Shown here in pieces: positions 18,221 to 26,330 of a stretch of 39,541 bases of DNA (the first letter of the stretch is position 1; each line of letters opens with the position of its first letter). The notes beneath the pieces are model-generated. The model did no database searches and was not told the origin of the DNA. It saw nothing but the letters and a program-made list of their open reading frames with translations. Source of the stretch: Bacteroidaceae bacterium (lineage in GTDB: Bacteria > Bacteroidota > Bacteroidia > Bacteroidales > Bacteroidaceae); contig JAFSZU010000153.1 of the NCBI GenBank assembly GCA_017455585.1, forward strand, positions 1 through 39,541, given 5' to 3'. Both the position numbers and the translations under genes were made by a program.

Positions 18221-18300
18221 GTGTTGATTATTCCATCATGATCGAATGATTATTCGGTCATGATGGAATAATCATTCGGTCATGATGGAATAATCAACAC
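18221..18300. repeat. Array of three 18-bp palindromes, 22-bp period (copy 1)
   Basis: Units start at 18230, 18252 and 18274: ATTCCATCATGATCGAAT, ATTCGGTCATGATGGAAT, ATTCGGTCATGATGGAAT. The outer 21-bp arms (18221-18241 and 18280-18300) are perfectly complementary, and an inner stem pairs 18244-18255 with 18266-18277, so alternative folds exist. Copy 2 is at 31111-31187. Confidence 0.9.
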
Positions 18301-18339
18301 GGCCGCATCCTCGGGGTCGTTTCCCTGATGGATGCCAGC

Positions 18340-18425
18340 AAAAAAACCAAGTTGTTTTACTTGCACAGATGCACGCCTGGCCCTACGCAGAGGCGGGTGT
18401 GCACAAGTAAAACAACTTGTTTCTT
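18340..18425. terminator. Bidirectional terminator between the sigma-factor gene and metY
   Basis: Arms CAAGTTGTTTTACTTG (18348-18363) and CAAGTAAAACAACTTG (18404-18419) are perfect 16-bp complements, extended inward by CAC/GTG and CGCCT/AGGCG pairs. On the minus strand the stem is followed by seven T (complement of 18340-18346), fitting metY termination; on the plus strand by TTTCTT. It sits 10 bp from the metY stop. Confidence 0.85.
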
Positions 18426-18428
18426 CAT

Positions 18429-19832
18429 TTATGCCATGGCCTGTTCCAGGTCGGCAATAATATCCTGCACGTTTTCTATGCCCACGCTGAGGCGGACGAG
18501 GTCGGGTGCAATGCCGGCCTGGCGCAGTTGCTCATCGGAGAGCTGGCGGTGTGTGTGGCTGGCGGGATGGAGGACGCAGGTGCGGGCGTCGGCCACGTGG
18601 GTGGCGATGGATACGAACTGTAGCCGGTCCATGAAGCGGATGGCCTCCTCACGGGTGCCCTTGAGGCCGAAGGCGATGACGCCGCAGGAACCACCCGGCA
18701 GGTATTTCTGTGCCAGCGCGTAGTATTTGTTGGAGGGCAGACCGCAGTAGTTGATCCATCCCACCTTTGGGTTCTGTTCCAGCCACTCGGCCACGCGCTG
18801 GGCGTTCTCGCAGTGGCGTTGCATACGCAGGTGCAGGGTCTCCAGGCCCAGGTTCAGCAGGAAGCAGTTCTGGGGTGAGGGGATGCTGCCGAGGTCACGC
18901 ATGAGTTGCGAGACAATCTTGGTGATATATGCCTTGCGGCCGAAGGCCTTGGTGTAGGTGAGGCCGTGGTAGCTCTCGTCGGGTTGCGTCAGGCAGGAAA
19001 AAGACCCACCCCCTTGCCCTTCCCTTGTTGGGAGGGGAGCAGAATGAACTTGAGCGGGTGCTGTCTCCTCGGAAGTCAAATGGTGACCACTCCCCTCCCT
19101 ACAGGGGAGGGGTTGGAGGTCGGGTCTGCTGGGTCTGTGAGTCCCTGTCTCCCAATCGAAGTTGCCGCTGTCGATGATGGCTCCGCCCACTTGGGTGGCG
19201 TGGCCGTCCATGTACTTGGTGGTGCTGTGTGTGACGATGTCGGCTCCCCACTCGAAGGGCCGGCAGTTGATGGGGGTGGCAAAGGTGTTATCCACGATGA
19301 GTGGCACGCCGTGCTCATGGGCGATGCGGGCAAAGCGCTCGATGTCGAAGACGCAGCCGCCGGGATTGGAGATGGTCTCGCCGAAGAAACACTTGGTGTT
19401 CGGGCGGAAGGCGGCATGGATGCGCTCGTCGTCCCAGTCGGGATCCACGAAGGTGCACTCGATGCCGAGCTTCTTCATGGTCACGCCAAAGAGGTTGAAC
19501 GTGCCACCATATATATTATTAGAGGTGACGAAGTGGTCGCCAGCCTGGCAGATGTTGAAGACGGCATAGAACGAGGCGGCCTGCCCGGAGGAGGTGAGCA
19601 CGCAGCCCACGCCGCCCTCGAGGGCGTTGATCTTGGCGGCCACGGCATCGTTGGTGGGGTTGGCCAGTCGGGTGTAGAAGTAGCCCTCGTCCTCGAGGTC
19701 GAAGAGGCGTGCCATCTGCTCGCTGGTGTCATACTTGAAGGTGGTACTCTGGTAGATGGGCAGTTGCTGCGGCTGTCCCTTGGTGGGGTGCCACCCACCG
19801 TGAATGCAAAGGGTTTCGAGGTTCTGTTTCAT
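18429..19832 (-). CDS. metY: O-acetylhomoserine sulfhydrylase (PLP-dependent) with a repeat-derived insert
   Basis: Makes homocysteine (or methionine) from O-acetylhomoserine and sulfide or methanethiol. The fold-type I Cys/Met enzyme starts MKQNLETLCIHGGWHP and has FYTRLANPTNDAVAAKI, LTSSGQAASFYAVF, VDNTFATPINCRPFEWGADI and the PLP lysine in HSTTKYMDGH (about 206). At 467 residues it is about 40 longer than usual. The excess is at about 230-278, between DSGNFDWE and CLTQPDESYHGLTYTKAF, and is the translation of a complete REPIN-like repeat pair, including LPCREGSGHH and LPTREGQGGG. The insert follows the active-site lysine segment; it may form a surface loop. A promoter box is at 19909-19916. 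Confidence 0.93.
   Translation of the reverse strand: MKQNLETLCIHGGWHPTKGQPQQLPIYQSTTFKYDTSEQMARLFDLEDEGYFYTRLANPTNDAVAAKINALEGGVGCVLTSSGQAASFYAVFNICQAGDHFVTSNNIYGGTFNLFGVTMKKLGIECTFVDPDWDDERIHAAFRPNTKCFFGETISNPGGCVFDIERFARIAHEHGVPLIVDNTFATPINCRPFEWGADIVTHSTTKYMDGHATQVGGAIIDSGNFDWETGTHRPSRPDLQPLPCREGSGHHLTSEETAPAQVHSAPLPTREGQGGGSFSCLTQPDESYHGLTYTKAFGRKAYITKIVSQLMRDLGSIPSPQNCFLLNLGLETLHLRMQRHCENAQRVAEWLEQNPKVGWINYCGLPSNKYYALAQKYLPGGSCGVIAFGLKGTREEAIRFMDRLQFVSIATHVADARTCVLHPASHTHRQLSDEQLRQAGIAPDLVRLSVGIENVQDIIADLEQAMA
19001..19127. repeat. REPIN-like inverted pair inside metY
   Basis: The left half (19001-19042) reads AAGACCCACCCCCTTG then a TTCCC-TTGTT-GGGAG hairpin and GGGAGCAG. The right half (19081-19127) reads TGGTGACCACT, hairpin CCCCTCCC-TACA-GGGGAGGGG (19092-19112), then TTGGAGGTCGGGTCT. 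Orientation and order match the elements at 4699-4870 and 26331-26491, but here the whole pair is translated. Confidence 0.85.
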
Positions 19833-19908
19833 TTAAAGATGTAATATATTAAGTGAAAAATTCCTTGGTACTGCAAATCAAAGCCACTGAAATACATCAA
19901 TGGCATGG

Positions 19909-19916
19909 CAAAGGTA
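19909..19916 (-). promoter_or_regulatory. Promoter -7 box for metY
   Basis: The minus strand reads TACCTTTG, a full consensus match, 77 bp upstream of the metY ATG. The -33 region is weak. I could not match the leader to a SAM-sensing riboswitch. Confidence 0.5.
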
Positions 19917-20021
19917 AGCATAATATCTGAGACCATCATCGCTTTGGACGGATTATTTTTTTTACAGAAAGGGGAACTTGATTAAAAATGCACTTTCCGA
20001 TGCACATTTCTGCGCAAAAAG

Positions 20022-20053
20022 TTTGTCTGATCTCCTGTAAATCCGTACATTTG
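20022..20053 (+). promoter_or_regulatory. Consensus promoter of the GH3 gene
   Basis: TTTG (20022-20025), 20-bp spacer, TACATTTG (20046-20053): a full match to the Bacteroidetes primary sigma consensus. Transcription should start near 20060, which supports the ATG at 20089 as the translation start. Confidence 0.8.
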
Positions 20054-20088
20054 CAGACAATTAACGTTTGCGGATAATTCTCAGGCTT

Positions 20089-22440
20089 ATGCATCTCAGA
20101 CAATTCATTTTCTGTCTTCTGCTTATCACCTCACCAGCATCCTGGGCACAGGAGGCACCGGCATTATACCGTGACTCCACACAGTCGGTAGAGCTGCGGG
20201 TGAAAGACCTGCTAAGGCAGATGACGCCGGAGGAGAAAGTGGGGCAGTTGTGTTGCAAGATGGGATGGAACTATTATGAGAAGCGCAAGCATCCCTCTGC
20301 ATCCTTCAAGAAAGAGGTCCAGGACGAACAGACGGGTATGCTGTGGGCCACCTTCCGCGCCGACCCGTGGACACAAAAGTCATTGGAGAACGGACTCACC
20401 CCCGCGTTGGCTGCCGAGGTCGCCAACGCCCTCCAGCGCTATGTGCGCGACAGCACACGACTGGGCATCCCGCTCTTTCTGGCAGAGGAGGCGCCCCACG
20501 GCCACATGGCCATCGGCACCACAGTCTTCCCCACCGGTCTGGGCATGGCGGCCACCTGGTCGCCGGAACTGATGCAGCAGATGGGCGAGGTGATTTCCAG
20601 GGAGATACGGTTGCAGGGCGGGCATGTCAGCTATGGACCCATCCTGGACTTGGCACGCGACCCGCGCTGGTCACGGGTGGAGGAGACGCTGGGTGAGGAT
20701 CCTGTGCTCACCGCCACACTCGGTGCCGCCATGGTGCGGGGACTGGGTGGCGGCGACCTGTCACAACCACACAGCACACTGGCCACACTCAAACATTTCA
20801 TTGCCTACGGCAGCAGCGAGGGCGGCCAGAACGGCGCACAGACAACCCTCGGCGAGCGGGAACTGCATGAGAGCTTCCTGCCCCCCTTCCGCAAGGCCAT
20901 CGAGGCCGGGGCGCTGTCTGTCATGACGTCCTACAATTCTGTGGATGGCATCCCGTGCACAGCCAACGGTCATCTGCTCACCGACATCCTGCGCCACCAG
21001 TGGCATTTCCATGGTTTTGTGGTCAGTGACCTCTATAGCATCGACGGCCTTGCCGGCACACACCGCGTGGCGGCCAACCGCCGGGAGGCCGCCATCCAAG
21101 CCCTGCAGGCCGGGGTGGACGTGGATTTGGGAGCGAGCAGTTTTTCACAACTTGGGGCCGCAGCGGGAGGGGCTTACCTGGACTCCGCCGTGGCACGTGT
21201 CCTCCGCTTGAAGTTTGAGATGGGTCTCTTTGACAATCCCTTTGTGGACCCCCAAGCCGCAGCCAGCGGCGTAAGCACGCCCGAGCACAAAGCCGCAGCC
21301 TTGGCAGCCGCAAGGGCCTCCATCACATTGCTCAAGAACTACCACGCCCTCCCCCTCGCCCGCAACCTTCATGTCCTCGTCTGCGGCCCCAACGCCCACA
21401 ACCGCTACAACCTGCTGGGCGACTACACCGCCCCGCAAGAAGACGGCAACGTGAAGACCATCCTCGATGGCATCCGCGCCAAGCTGCCCGCAGCACGGGT
21501 GCAGTATGTCAAGGGCTGCGCCATCCGTGACACCACCACCGCCGACATCACTGCCGCCGTGCAGGCGGCACAGACGGCCGATGTCATCATCTGTTGCGTG
21601 GGCGGCTCCAGCGCCCGCGACTTCAAGACCAGCTATCAGGAGACGGGGGCCGCAGAGACAGACAACCAGATGCTCTCAGACATGGACTGTGGCGAGGGCT
21701 ATGACCGCTCCACACTCTCCCTCCTCGGCCGCCAGCAGCAGCTCCTGGAAGCCATGAAGGCCACCGGCAAACCACTCGTGGTCATCTATATTGAAGGCCG
21801 CCCCCTGGACAAGACGTGGGCGGCACAAAATGCCGATGCCCTGCTCACCGCCTACTATCCGGGACAGGAAGGCGGCACGGCCATCGCCGACGTGCTCTTT
21901 GGCGACTACAACCCCGCCGGGCGACTGCCCATCTCCGTCCCCCGACACGCGGGCCAGCTGCCCGTCTATTACAACAAGAAAGCCCCACGCCCCCATGACT
22001 ACGTGGAGACTGCCGCCGCACCCCTCTTCCCCTTCGGCTTTGGACTCAGCTACACCACCTTTGCCTACAGCAACTTGAAGTGCAAAGTGCACGTGAAAGA
22101 CACGATGCGCGTGGAAGTCACCTGTGACATCACCAATACCGGCCCACGTGACGGCGAAGAAGTGGCTCAGCTCTACATCCACGACGACCTGGCCTCCACC
22201 GTCCAGCCGATCCTGCAACTGAAAGCATTCCAACGTATCCTCATCCCCAAAGGCGAGACCCGACAGGTCGCCTTCACCCTCTCACCCGATGACCTTGCCA
22301 TCGTGGACCGACACCTGCGCCGCGTCATAGAGCCCGGCGACTTTACCATCTATGTGGGTCCTAACTCCTCCGACCTGCCTCTCAAGGGCACAATCACCAT
22401 TGAACCTATCTACTTATCTGGCACACTTCCTCCATGGTGA
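20089..22440 (+). CDS. GH3 beta-glucosidase / beta-xylosidase-type glycoside hydrolase, exported
   Basis: Exo-acting hydrolase of beta-linked gluco- or xylo-oligosaccharides in the periplasm. The ATG at 20089 gives a clean signal peptide (MHLRQFIFCLLLITSPASWA, then QEAPALYRD). A TTG 21 bp upstream is possible but lies close to the promoter. The barrel domain includes GLGMAATWSPELMQQMGEVI and RDPRWSRVEETLGEDP, and the nucleophile Asp in FVVSDLYSIDGL (about 314). The alpha/beta sandwich follows, then a fibronectin-like C-terminal domain starting near PFGFGLSYTTFAYS (about 650). The family is well supported; the substrate is not. The last 35 bp overlap the 3' end of recX on the other strand. Confidence 0.93.
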   Translation: MHLRQFIFCLLLITSPASWAQEAPALYRDSTQSVELRVKDLLRQMTPEEKVGQLCCKMGWNYYEKRKHPSASFKKEVQDEQTGMLWATFRADPWTQKSLENGLTPALAAEVANALQRYVRDSTRLGIPLFLAEEAPHGHMAIGTTVFPTGLGMAATWSPELMQQMGEVISREIRLQGGHVSYGPILDLARDPRWSRVEETLGEDPVLTATLGAAMVRGLGGGDLSQPHSTLATLKHFIAYGSSEGGQNGAQTTLGERELHESFLPPFRKAIEAGALSVMTSYNSVDGIPCTANGHLLTDILRHQWHFHGFVVSDLYSIDGLAGTHRVAANRREAAIQALQAGVDVDLGASSFSQLGAAAGGAYLDSAVARVLRLKFEMGLFDNPFVDPQAAASGVSTPEHKAAALAAARASITLLKNYHALPLARNLHVLVCGPNAHNRYNLLGDYTAPQEDGNVKTILDGIRAKLPAARVQYVKGCAIRDTTTADITAAVQAAQTADVIICCVGGSSARDFKTSYQETGAAETDNQMLSDMDCGEGYDRSTLSLLGRQQQLLEAMKATGKPLVVIYIEGRPLDKTWAAQNADALLTAYYPGQEGGTAIADVLFGDYNPAGRLPISVPRHAGQLPVYYNKKAPRPHDYVETAAAPLFPFGFGLSYTTFAYSNLKCKVHVKDTMRVEVTCDITNTGPRDGEEVAQLYIHDDLASTVQPILQLKAFQRILIPKGETRQVAFTLSPDDLAIVDRHLRRVIEPGDFTIYVGPNSSDLPLKGTITIEPIYLSGTLPPW

Positions 22441-22855
22441 ATCCACGCTGCAAGGCAAAACGAACAAGTTTTGCGCGACACGCAGCGTCATCTCCGCTGC
22501 CCAGAGAAGCGGCCTTCTGCTCCAACACACCCGTCAGGATGAGCCTGTACTCATCCTCGGGAAGTTCAGAAAGGGCTTGTCTGATGTCTGCATCGGGCAA
22601 ACCCTTCTGGCGTAGTGCGTGCTGGATTTTCATCCGTCCCCAGTGGCTGAAACGCAGTCGGTCACGCGAGAATGCACGACAATAACGTGCCGCGTCCAGA
22701 TACTGTTCATCATAGAGACGGTCCACAATACTTTGTATGCCTTCTGCCGACATGGCGGCCCTGCGCAGCCGCTCGCGAACATCACTCTCGCAATGTTCAC
22801 TCACGCTGCACAGAGCCGCCATGCGGTTGAATGCCTCATCAAGTGTCAGAGACAT
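22406..22855 (-). CDS. recX: RecX-family regulatory protein
   Basis: Probable modulator of RecA filaments, cytoplasmic. The ATG at 22855 gives 149 residues of helical-repeat character: ERLRRAAMSAEGIQSIVDRL, then YLDAARYCRAFSRDRLRFSHWG (RecX hallmark, written here in two parts: YLDAARYCRAF and SRDRLRFSHWG), MKIQHALRQKGLPDADIRQA, and a third repeat ending FALQRGFTMEEV. A longer frame to 22903 would invade the rubredoxin gene and is rejected. The A of its ATG is shared with the TGA of the rubredoxin gene, so translation is probably coupled. No recA is in the window. Confidence 0.85.
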   Translation of the reverse strand: MSLTLDEAFNRMAALCSVSEHCESDVRERLRRAAMSAEGIQSIVDRLYDEQYLDAARYCRAFSRDRLRFSHWGRMKIQHALRQKGLPDADIRQALSELPEDEYRLILTGVLEQKAASLGSGDDAACRAKLVRFALQRGFTMEEVCQISR

Positions 22856-23016
22856 CAGTCTTCTGCACTGAAATCCTCCTTGCCCACTCCGCAGATGGGG
22901 CATACCCAGTCTTCGGGCAGATCCTCGAATGCGGTGCCGGGAGCGATGCCATTGTCCGGGTCGCCCAGCTCGGGATCATAAACGTAGCCGCAGGGGTCGC
23001 AAACGTACTTCTTCAT
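22855..23016 (-). CDS. Rubredoxin
   Basis: Small one-iron electron carrier, cytoplasmic, probably feeding peroxide- or oxygen-reducing enzymes in this anaerobe. The 53-residue protein has both Cys pairs: [18 protein letters not shown] near the start and [13 protein letters not shown] near the end, with [15 protein letters not shown] between; this is a full match to the family. The ATG at 23016 ([10 protein letters not shown]) is chosen; longer upstream readings are not family-like. Its TGA overlaps the recX ATG. A promoter box lies at 23071-23078. Confidence 0.97.
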   Translation of the reverse strand: MKKYVCDPCGYVYDPELGDPDNGIAPGTAFEDLPEDWVCPICGVGKEDFSAED

Positions 23017-23070
23017 AATTTTCTGATGGTTTAAAGGTGAATAATGGTTGACAATGCTGTCTTTCGGCGG

Positions 23071-23104
23071 CAAATGTAATACATTTCTTGCAGAACGGAA
23101 CAAA
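23071..23104 (-). promoter_or_regulatory. Promoter of the rubredoxin-recX pair
   Basis: The minus strand reads TTTG (complement of 23101-23104), 22-bp spacer, TACATTTG (complement of 23071-23078). It lies 55 bp from the rubredoxin ATG and back to back with the dapB promoter at 23144. Confidence 0.7.
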
Positions 23105-23143
23105 GTTTTCTGCTTTTTTTCATCATCTCTCAACACTTTGTTG

Positions 23144-23151
23144 TACCTTTG
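23144..23151 (+). promoter_or_regulatory. Promoter -7 box for dapB-lepB
   Basis: TACCTTTG is a full match. Upstream is T-rich (TTTT at the expected -33). The implied leader of about 150 bases contains a short frame, 23223-23291 (22 codons, MNGNVYAYLRFSPWFWLLKH plus two), and ACATGAAAC repeats; it is probably repeat-derived. Confidence 0.65.
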
Positions 23152-23308
23152 CACCGCTGTTCGGGTCCCTGCCCGACCGAGAACTGACAATTGGACAACG
23201 GAAAGAACGGATCATAAACGGAATGAACGGAAATGTTTACGCCTATCTCAGATTCTCTCCGTGGTTCTGGTTGTTGAAACATGAAACATGAAACTTGAAA
23301 CCAGAAGA

Positions 23309-24040
23309 ATGAAGATAGCACTCATAGGATATGGCAAGATGGGGCGCATGATCGAAGGCATCGCCCTCAACCGCGGCCACGAGGTGGTCTGCAAGATTGA
23401 CATCGATAACCAGCAGGACTTCGAGAGCGAGGCCTTCCGCACGGCGGACGTGGCCATTGAGTTCACAGCGCCCTCGGTGGCGTGGGGCAACGTGCAGCGC
23501 TGCTTCGCGGCAGGTGTGCCCGTGGTGTCGGGCAGCACAGGTTGGATGGCCAGCCACAAGGAGGAGGTGAGCCGCCTCTGCGCCGAGCAGGGCAAGACGC
23601 TGTTCTGGAGCTCCAATTTCTCCATCGGTGTGGCCATCTTCTCGGCCGTGAACCGTTATCTGGCCACACTGATGAACCAGTTCCCGCAATATGATGTGGA
23701 GTTGGAAGAGACCCACCACGTCCACAAGCTCGACCACCCCAGCGGCACCGCCATCACGCTGGCCGAGGAGATTGTGGAACGTCTGGACCGCAAGGAAGGG
23801 TGGGCCGAAGAGACCACAGATCCGAAGCTGCTGCGTGTGGATGACATACGTCGCGGAGAAGTGCCTGGCATCCACACCATTCGCTATGACTCCGAGGCCG
23901 ACCTCATCACCATCACTCATGATGCCCACAACCGCAAAGGCTTTGCACTCGGTGCCGTGATGGCCGCAGAATACACCGCCACCCACCAGGGACTGCTCAC
24001 CATGAAAGACCTGTTTAACTTTGACACGTTAACACGTTAA
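23309..24040 (+). CDS. dapB: 4-hydroxy-tetrahydrodipicolinate reductase
   Basis: NAD(P)H-dependent step of the diaminopimelate/lysine pathway. The ATG at 23309 places the dinucleotide motif at the start: MKIALIGYGKMGR. An upstream in-frame ATG at 23288 lies within ACATGAAAC repeats and would add seven residues. The signature ETHHVHKLDHPSGTAITLAE (about 135-154) contains the catalytic His-His and Lys. At 243 residues it is a little shorter than the E. coli enzyme, normal for Bacteroidetes. Followed after 28 bp by lepB, so probably co-transcribed. Confidence 0.95.
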   Translation: MKIALIGYGKMGRMIEGIALNRGHEVVCKIDIDNQQDFESEAFRTADVAIEFTAPSVAWGNVQRCFAAGVPVVSGSTGWMASHKEEVSRLCAEQGKTLFWSSNFSIGVAIFSAVNRYLATLMNQFPQYDVELEETHHVHKLDHPSGTAITLAEEIVERLDRKEGWAEETTDPKLLRVDDIRRGEVPGIHTIRYDSEADLITITHDAHNRKGFALGAVMAAEYTATHQGLLTMKDLFNFDTLTR

Positions 24041-24068
24041 ATACTGCGGGGGACACCCGCGACACGAT

Positions 24069-25526
24069 ATGAAAAAGTTAGATAAAAAACCGATCACGTG
24101 GAAAGACTGGGCAAAAGTGCTCGTCATTATTGCATTATATATTTGGTTCATCGCATGGGTCGATGCCTGGTGGGGACTGATTGTCGTTCCCTTCATCTTC
24201 GATGCCTACATCACCAAGAAAATACCGTGGACGTGGTGGAAGGAACTGGAGAATCCCGTCACCCGCACCGTCATGTCCTGGGTCGATGCCATCGTGTTTG
24301 CGCTGGTGGCTGTCTATTTCGTCAATATCTACTTCTTCCAGAACTACACCATCCCCTCCTCCTCTTTAGAGAAGAGCCTCCTGGTGGGCGACTATCTGTT
24401 TGTCTCCAAGATGAGCTACGGCCCCCGTGTGCCGCAGACACCGCTCCACCTGCCGCTGGTGCAGCACACGCTGCCCAACGGCATGAAGAGCTACAGCGAA
24501 CTCATCCAATGGGACTATAAGCGTGTGTCGCCCAAACCTGTGCAGCTGAATGACATCGTGGTCTTCAACTACCCCTCCGGCGACAGCGTGGTGGCCAATC
24601 CCGCCTACCAGGCTGCTGATTTCTATGGCCTGTGCTACGGATATGGACGCCAGATTGTCCAGCAGAACAACATCCTTCCCGAGATGGACAGCCTCACGCT
24701 CATGCAACAGCGCCAGCTCTACAGCATCTTCTACGCCGTCGGCCGCCAGTATGTCAACGAGAACCGCGCGGAGTTCGGCGAGGTGATGGCGCGCCCTGTA
24801 GATCGTCGTGAGAACTATGTCAAGCGGTGTGTGGGGCTGCCCGGACAGACATTGCAGATTCGTGACCACATCATCTACCTCGACGGCGTGGCCAACAAGG
24901 AGCCGGAGAATGTGCAGTATAATTACCACATTTACCTGAAGAACGGCCAGCGTGACTTGCCAGAAGCGATAACCCGGGAACTGCGCCTGAGCAGCGATGA
25001 CCTGCGCGACCTGCACCAGACGGGCGTGATGCCCCTCACCGCTGCCGCACGTGAGCGTCTGCTACAGTGCACAGACTTGGTGGACAGCATTGACATTGAC
25101 ATCTCCACGACAACAGACGAGCTCTATCCTCTCAACGGCCACACTGGCTGGACGCGCGATAACTATGGCCCCGTCTGGATTCCCAAGAAAGGCGAGAACA
25201 TCCCGTTGACCTTGGAGAACCTGCCCGTCTATGAACGGCCCATCCGTGTCTATGAAGGCAACGAGCTGCATGTGGATGAGAACGGAACCATCTACATCAA
25301 CGGCGAGGTGGCCACCAGCTACACCTTCAAGATGGATTATTATTGGATGCAGGGCGACAACCGCCACAACAGTGCTGACTCGCGCTACTGGGGCTTCGTA
25401 CCAGAGGACCATATCGTCGGCAAACCCATTATGGTATGGCTCTCCACCGACAAAGACCGTGGCTGGTTCGACGGCCATATCCGCTGGAACCGTCTCTTCC
25501 GCTGGGTCGATACATTGGCGGAATGA
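24069..25526 (+). CDS. lepB: Signal peptidase I (long Bacteroidetes type)
   Basis: Membrane protease removing signal peptides from exported proteins. The 485 residues begin with two or three membrane segments (about 13-50 and 70-90). The catalytic serine is Ser99 in YTIPSSSLEKSLLVGDYLF; the usual Met after it is Leu100. The general-base lysine is in NYVKRCVGLPGQ (about 251). The C-terminal box is MQGDNRHNSADSRYWGFVPE (about 427-446). A long segment (about 110-235) separates Ser and Lys, and a second insertion lies at about 290-400, both usual for this phylum. It is the second gene after dapB; a downstream second lepB, common elsewhere, is absent. Confidence 0.93.
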   Translation: MKKLDKKPITWKDWAKVLVIIALYIWFIAWVDAWWGLIVVPFIFDAYITKKIPWTWWKELENPVTRTVMSWVDAIVFALVAVYFVNIYFFQNYTIPSSSLEKSLLVGDYLFVSKMSYGPRVPQTPLHLPLVQHTLPNGMKSYSELIQWDYKRVSPKPVQLNDIVVFNYPSGDSVVANPAYQAADFYGLCYGYGRQIVQQNNILPEMDSLTLMQQRQLYSIFYAVGRQYVNENRAEFGEVMARPVDRRENYVKRCVGLPGQTLQIRDHIIYLDGVANKEPENVQYNYHIYLKNGQRDLPEAITRELRLSSDDLRDLHQTGVMPLTAAARERLLQCTDLVDSIDIDISTTTDELYPLNGHTGWTRDNYGPVWIPKKGENIPLTLENLPVYERPIRVYEGNELHVDENGTIYINGEVATSYTFKMDYYWMQGDNRHNSADSRYWGFVPEDHIVGKPIMVWLSTDKDRGWFDGHIRWNRLFRWVDTLAE

Positions 25527-25549
25527 ACTTCTAAAGCGATATACGACTG

Positions 25550-25604
25550 CTGGGCGGCTGTCCTCACGGATGGCCGCCCAGTTCTTCATCAAAGCATGAT
25601 GAAG
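25550..25604. terminator. Hairpins between convergent lepB and the ABC ATPase gene
   Basis: CTGGGCGGC (25550-25558) pairs perfectly with GCCGCCCAG (25573-25581), followed by TTCTTC. A second hairpin follows at once: CTTCATC (25584-25590) with GATGAAG (25598-25604). Position between two gene ends supports bidirectional termination. Confidence 0.7.
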
Positions 25605-25637
25605 CAGGTTGTTCTTTATGTTCTTGAGAATATATGG

Positions 25638-26312
25638 TCAGAGGAGGGTGTGCTCCACCACCATGCCGTCGAGAAGGTTGATGGTGCGAGTGGCGTAGGC
25701 GGCATCGCGTTGGGAGTGCGTCACCATGACCACGGTGGTGCCTTCGGCGTTGAGCTGTGTGAGCAGGTCCATGACTTCGCGGCCGTTCTTGGTGTCGAGG
25801 TTGCCCGTGGGTTCGTCGGCGAGAACCAGCTTGGGCTTGACGACCACGGCACGGGCGATGGCCACGCGCTGCTGCTGACCGCCGGAGAGTTGCTGGGGAT
25901 AGTGGCCTGCACGGTGGCTGATGGCCATGCGGCGCATGATCTCCTCCACACGCTCCTTGCGCTCTGCTGCGGGCACGCCGAGGTACTTCAATGGCAGTTC
26001 GATGTTTTGCTCCACCGTGAGCTCGTCGATGAGGTTGAACGACTGGAAGACGAAGCCGATCTGCCCGCGGCGGGTCAGCGTGCGCTGACGCTCCTTCAGG
26101 CTGCCGACTTCCACGCCGTCGAGCCAGTAGCGGCCCTCGGTGGGGTTGTCCAGTAGGCCGAGGATGTTCAGCAGCGTGGATTTGCCGCATCCGCTGGGTC
26201 CCATGACGGCCACGAACTCGCCGTCCTTCACTTCCATGTTGATGCCTCCGAGGGCAGTGGTCTCCACCACGTCCGTGCGGAAGACCTTCTTGATGTTTTC
26301 TAATTTAATCAT
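25638..26312 (-). CDS. ABC transporter ATP-binding protein (LolD/MacB type)
   Basis: ATPase of a type VII-like (MacB/LolCDE/FtsX) transporter, working with the permease encoded just upstream. The ATG at 26312 gives 224 residues starting [14 protein letters not shown]. Walker A is GPSGCGKST (38-46), the signature [14 protein letters not shown] (about 140) and Walker B LVLADEPT, followed by the H-loop in [10 protein letters not shown] longer in-frame reading to 26402 would prepend the translation of a GC-rich repeat (SPLPSREGLGVGLGRG) and is probably not the start, although pepT shows such extensions can occur. It is transcribed after the permease across a gap consisting of a repeat element. 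Confidence 0.92.
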   Translation of the reverse strand: MIKLENIKKVFRTDVVETTALGGINMEVKDGEFVAVMGPSGCGKSTLLNILGLLDNPTEGRYWLDGVEVGSLKERQRTLTRRGQIGFVFQSFNLIDELTVEQNIELPLKYLGVPAAERKERVEEIMRRMAISHRAGHYPQQLSGGQQQRVAIARAVVVKPKLVLADEPTGNLDTKNGREVMDLLTQLNAEGTTVVMVTHSQRDAAYATRTINLLDGMVVEHTLL

Positions 26313-26330
26313 AGTTGCGGACCCCCTCCC

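Larger units (their letters stand above)
18104..18428. other. 325-bp convergent intergenic region: palindrome array and terminator
   Basis: No gene. In order: a T-rich start; two partial copies of CTTCCGGCATACTCACCC / CTTCCAGCATATTCACCC (18178-18217); the three-palindrome array (18221-18300); a 40-bp link; and a long hairpin (18348-18419) just before the metY stop. The same order of parts occurs at 31044-31346. Confidence 0.8.

Noticed and set aside
18221..18300. CRISPR-like array
   Set aside because: Only three units, self-palindromic, 22-bp period with 4-bp links and no unique spacers; no cas genes.
17504..19832. Sigma/anti-sigma pair or sigma factor controlling metY
   Set aside because: No FecR-like anti-sigma gene adjoins, and metY is convergent with its own promoter at the far end.
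19833..19908. SAM-sensing riboswitch upstream of metY
   Set aside because: I looked for the SAM-I/SAM-II conserved cores in the leader and could not match them; a covariance-model search would decide.
23223..23291. Leader peptide gene before dapB
   Set aside because: The 22-codon frame overlaps ACATGAAAC repeats and has no run of lysine codons that would suit attenuation in the lysine pathway; probably repeat-derived.
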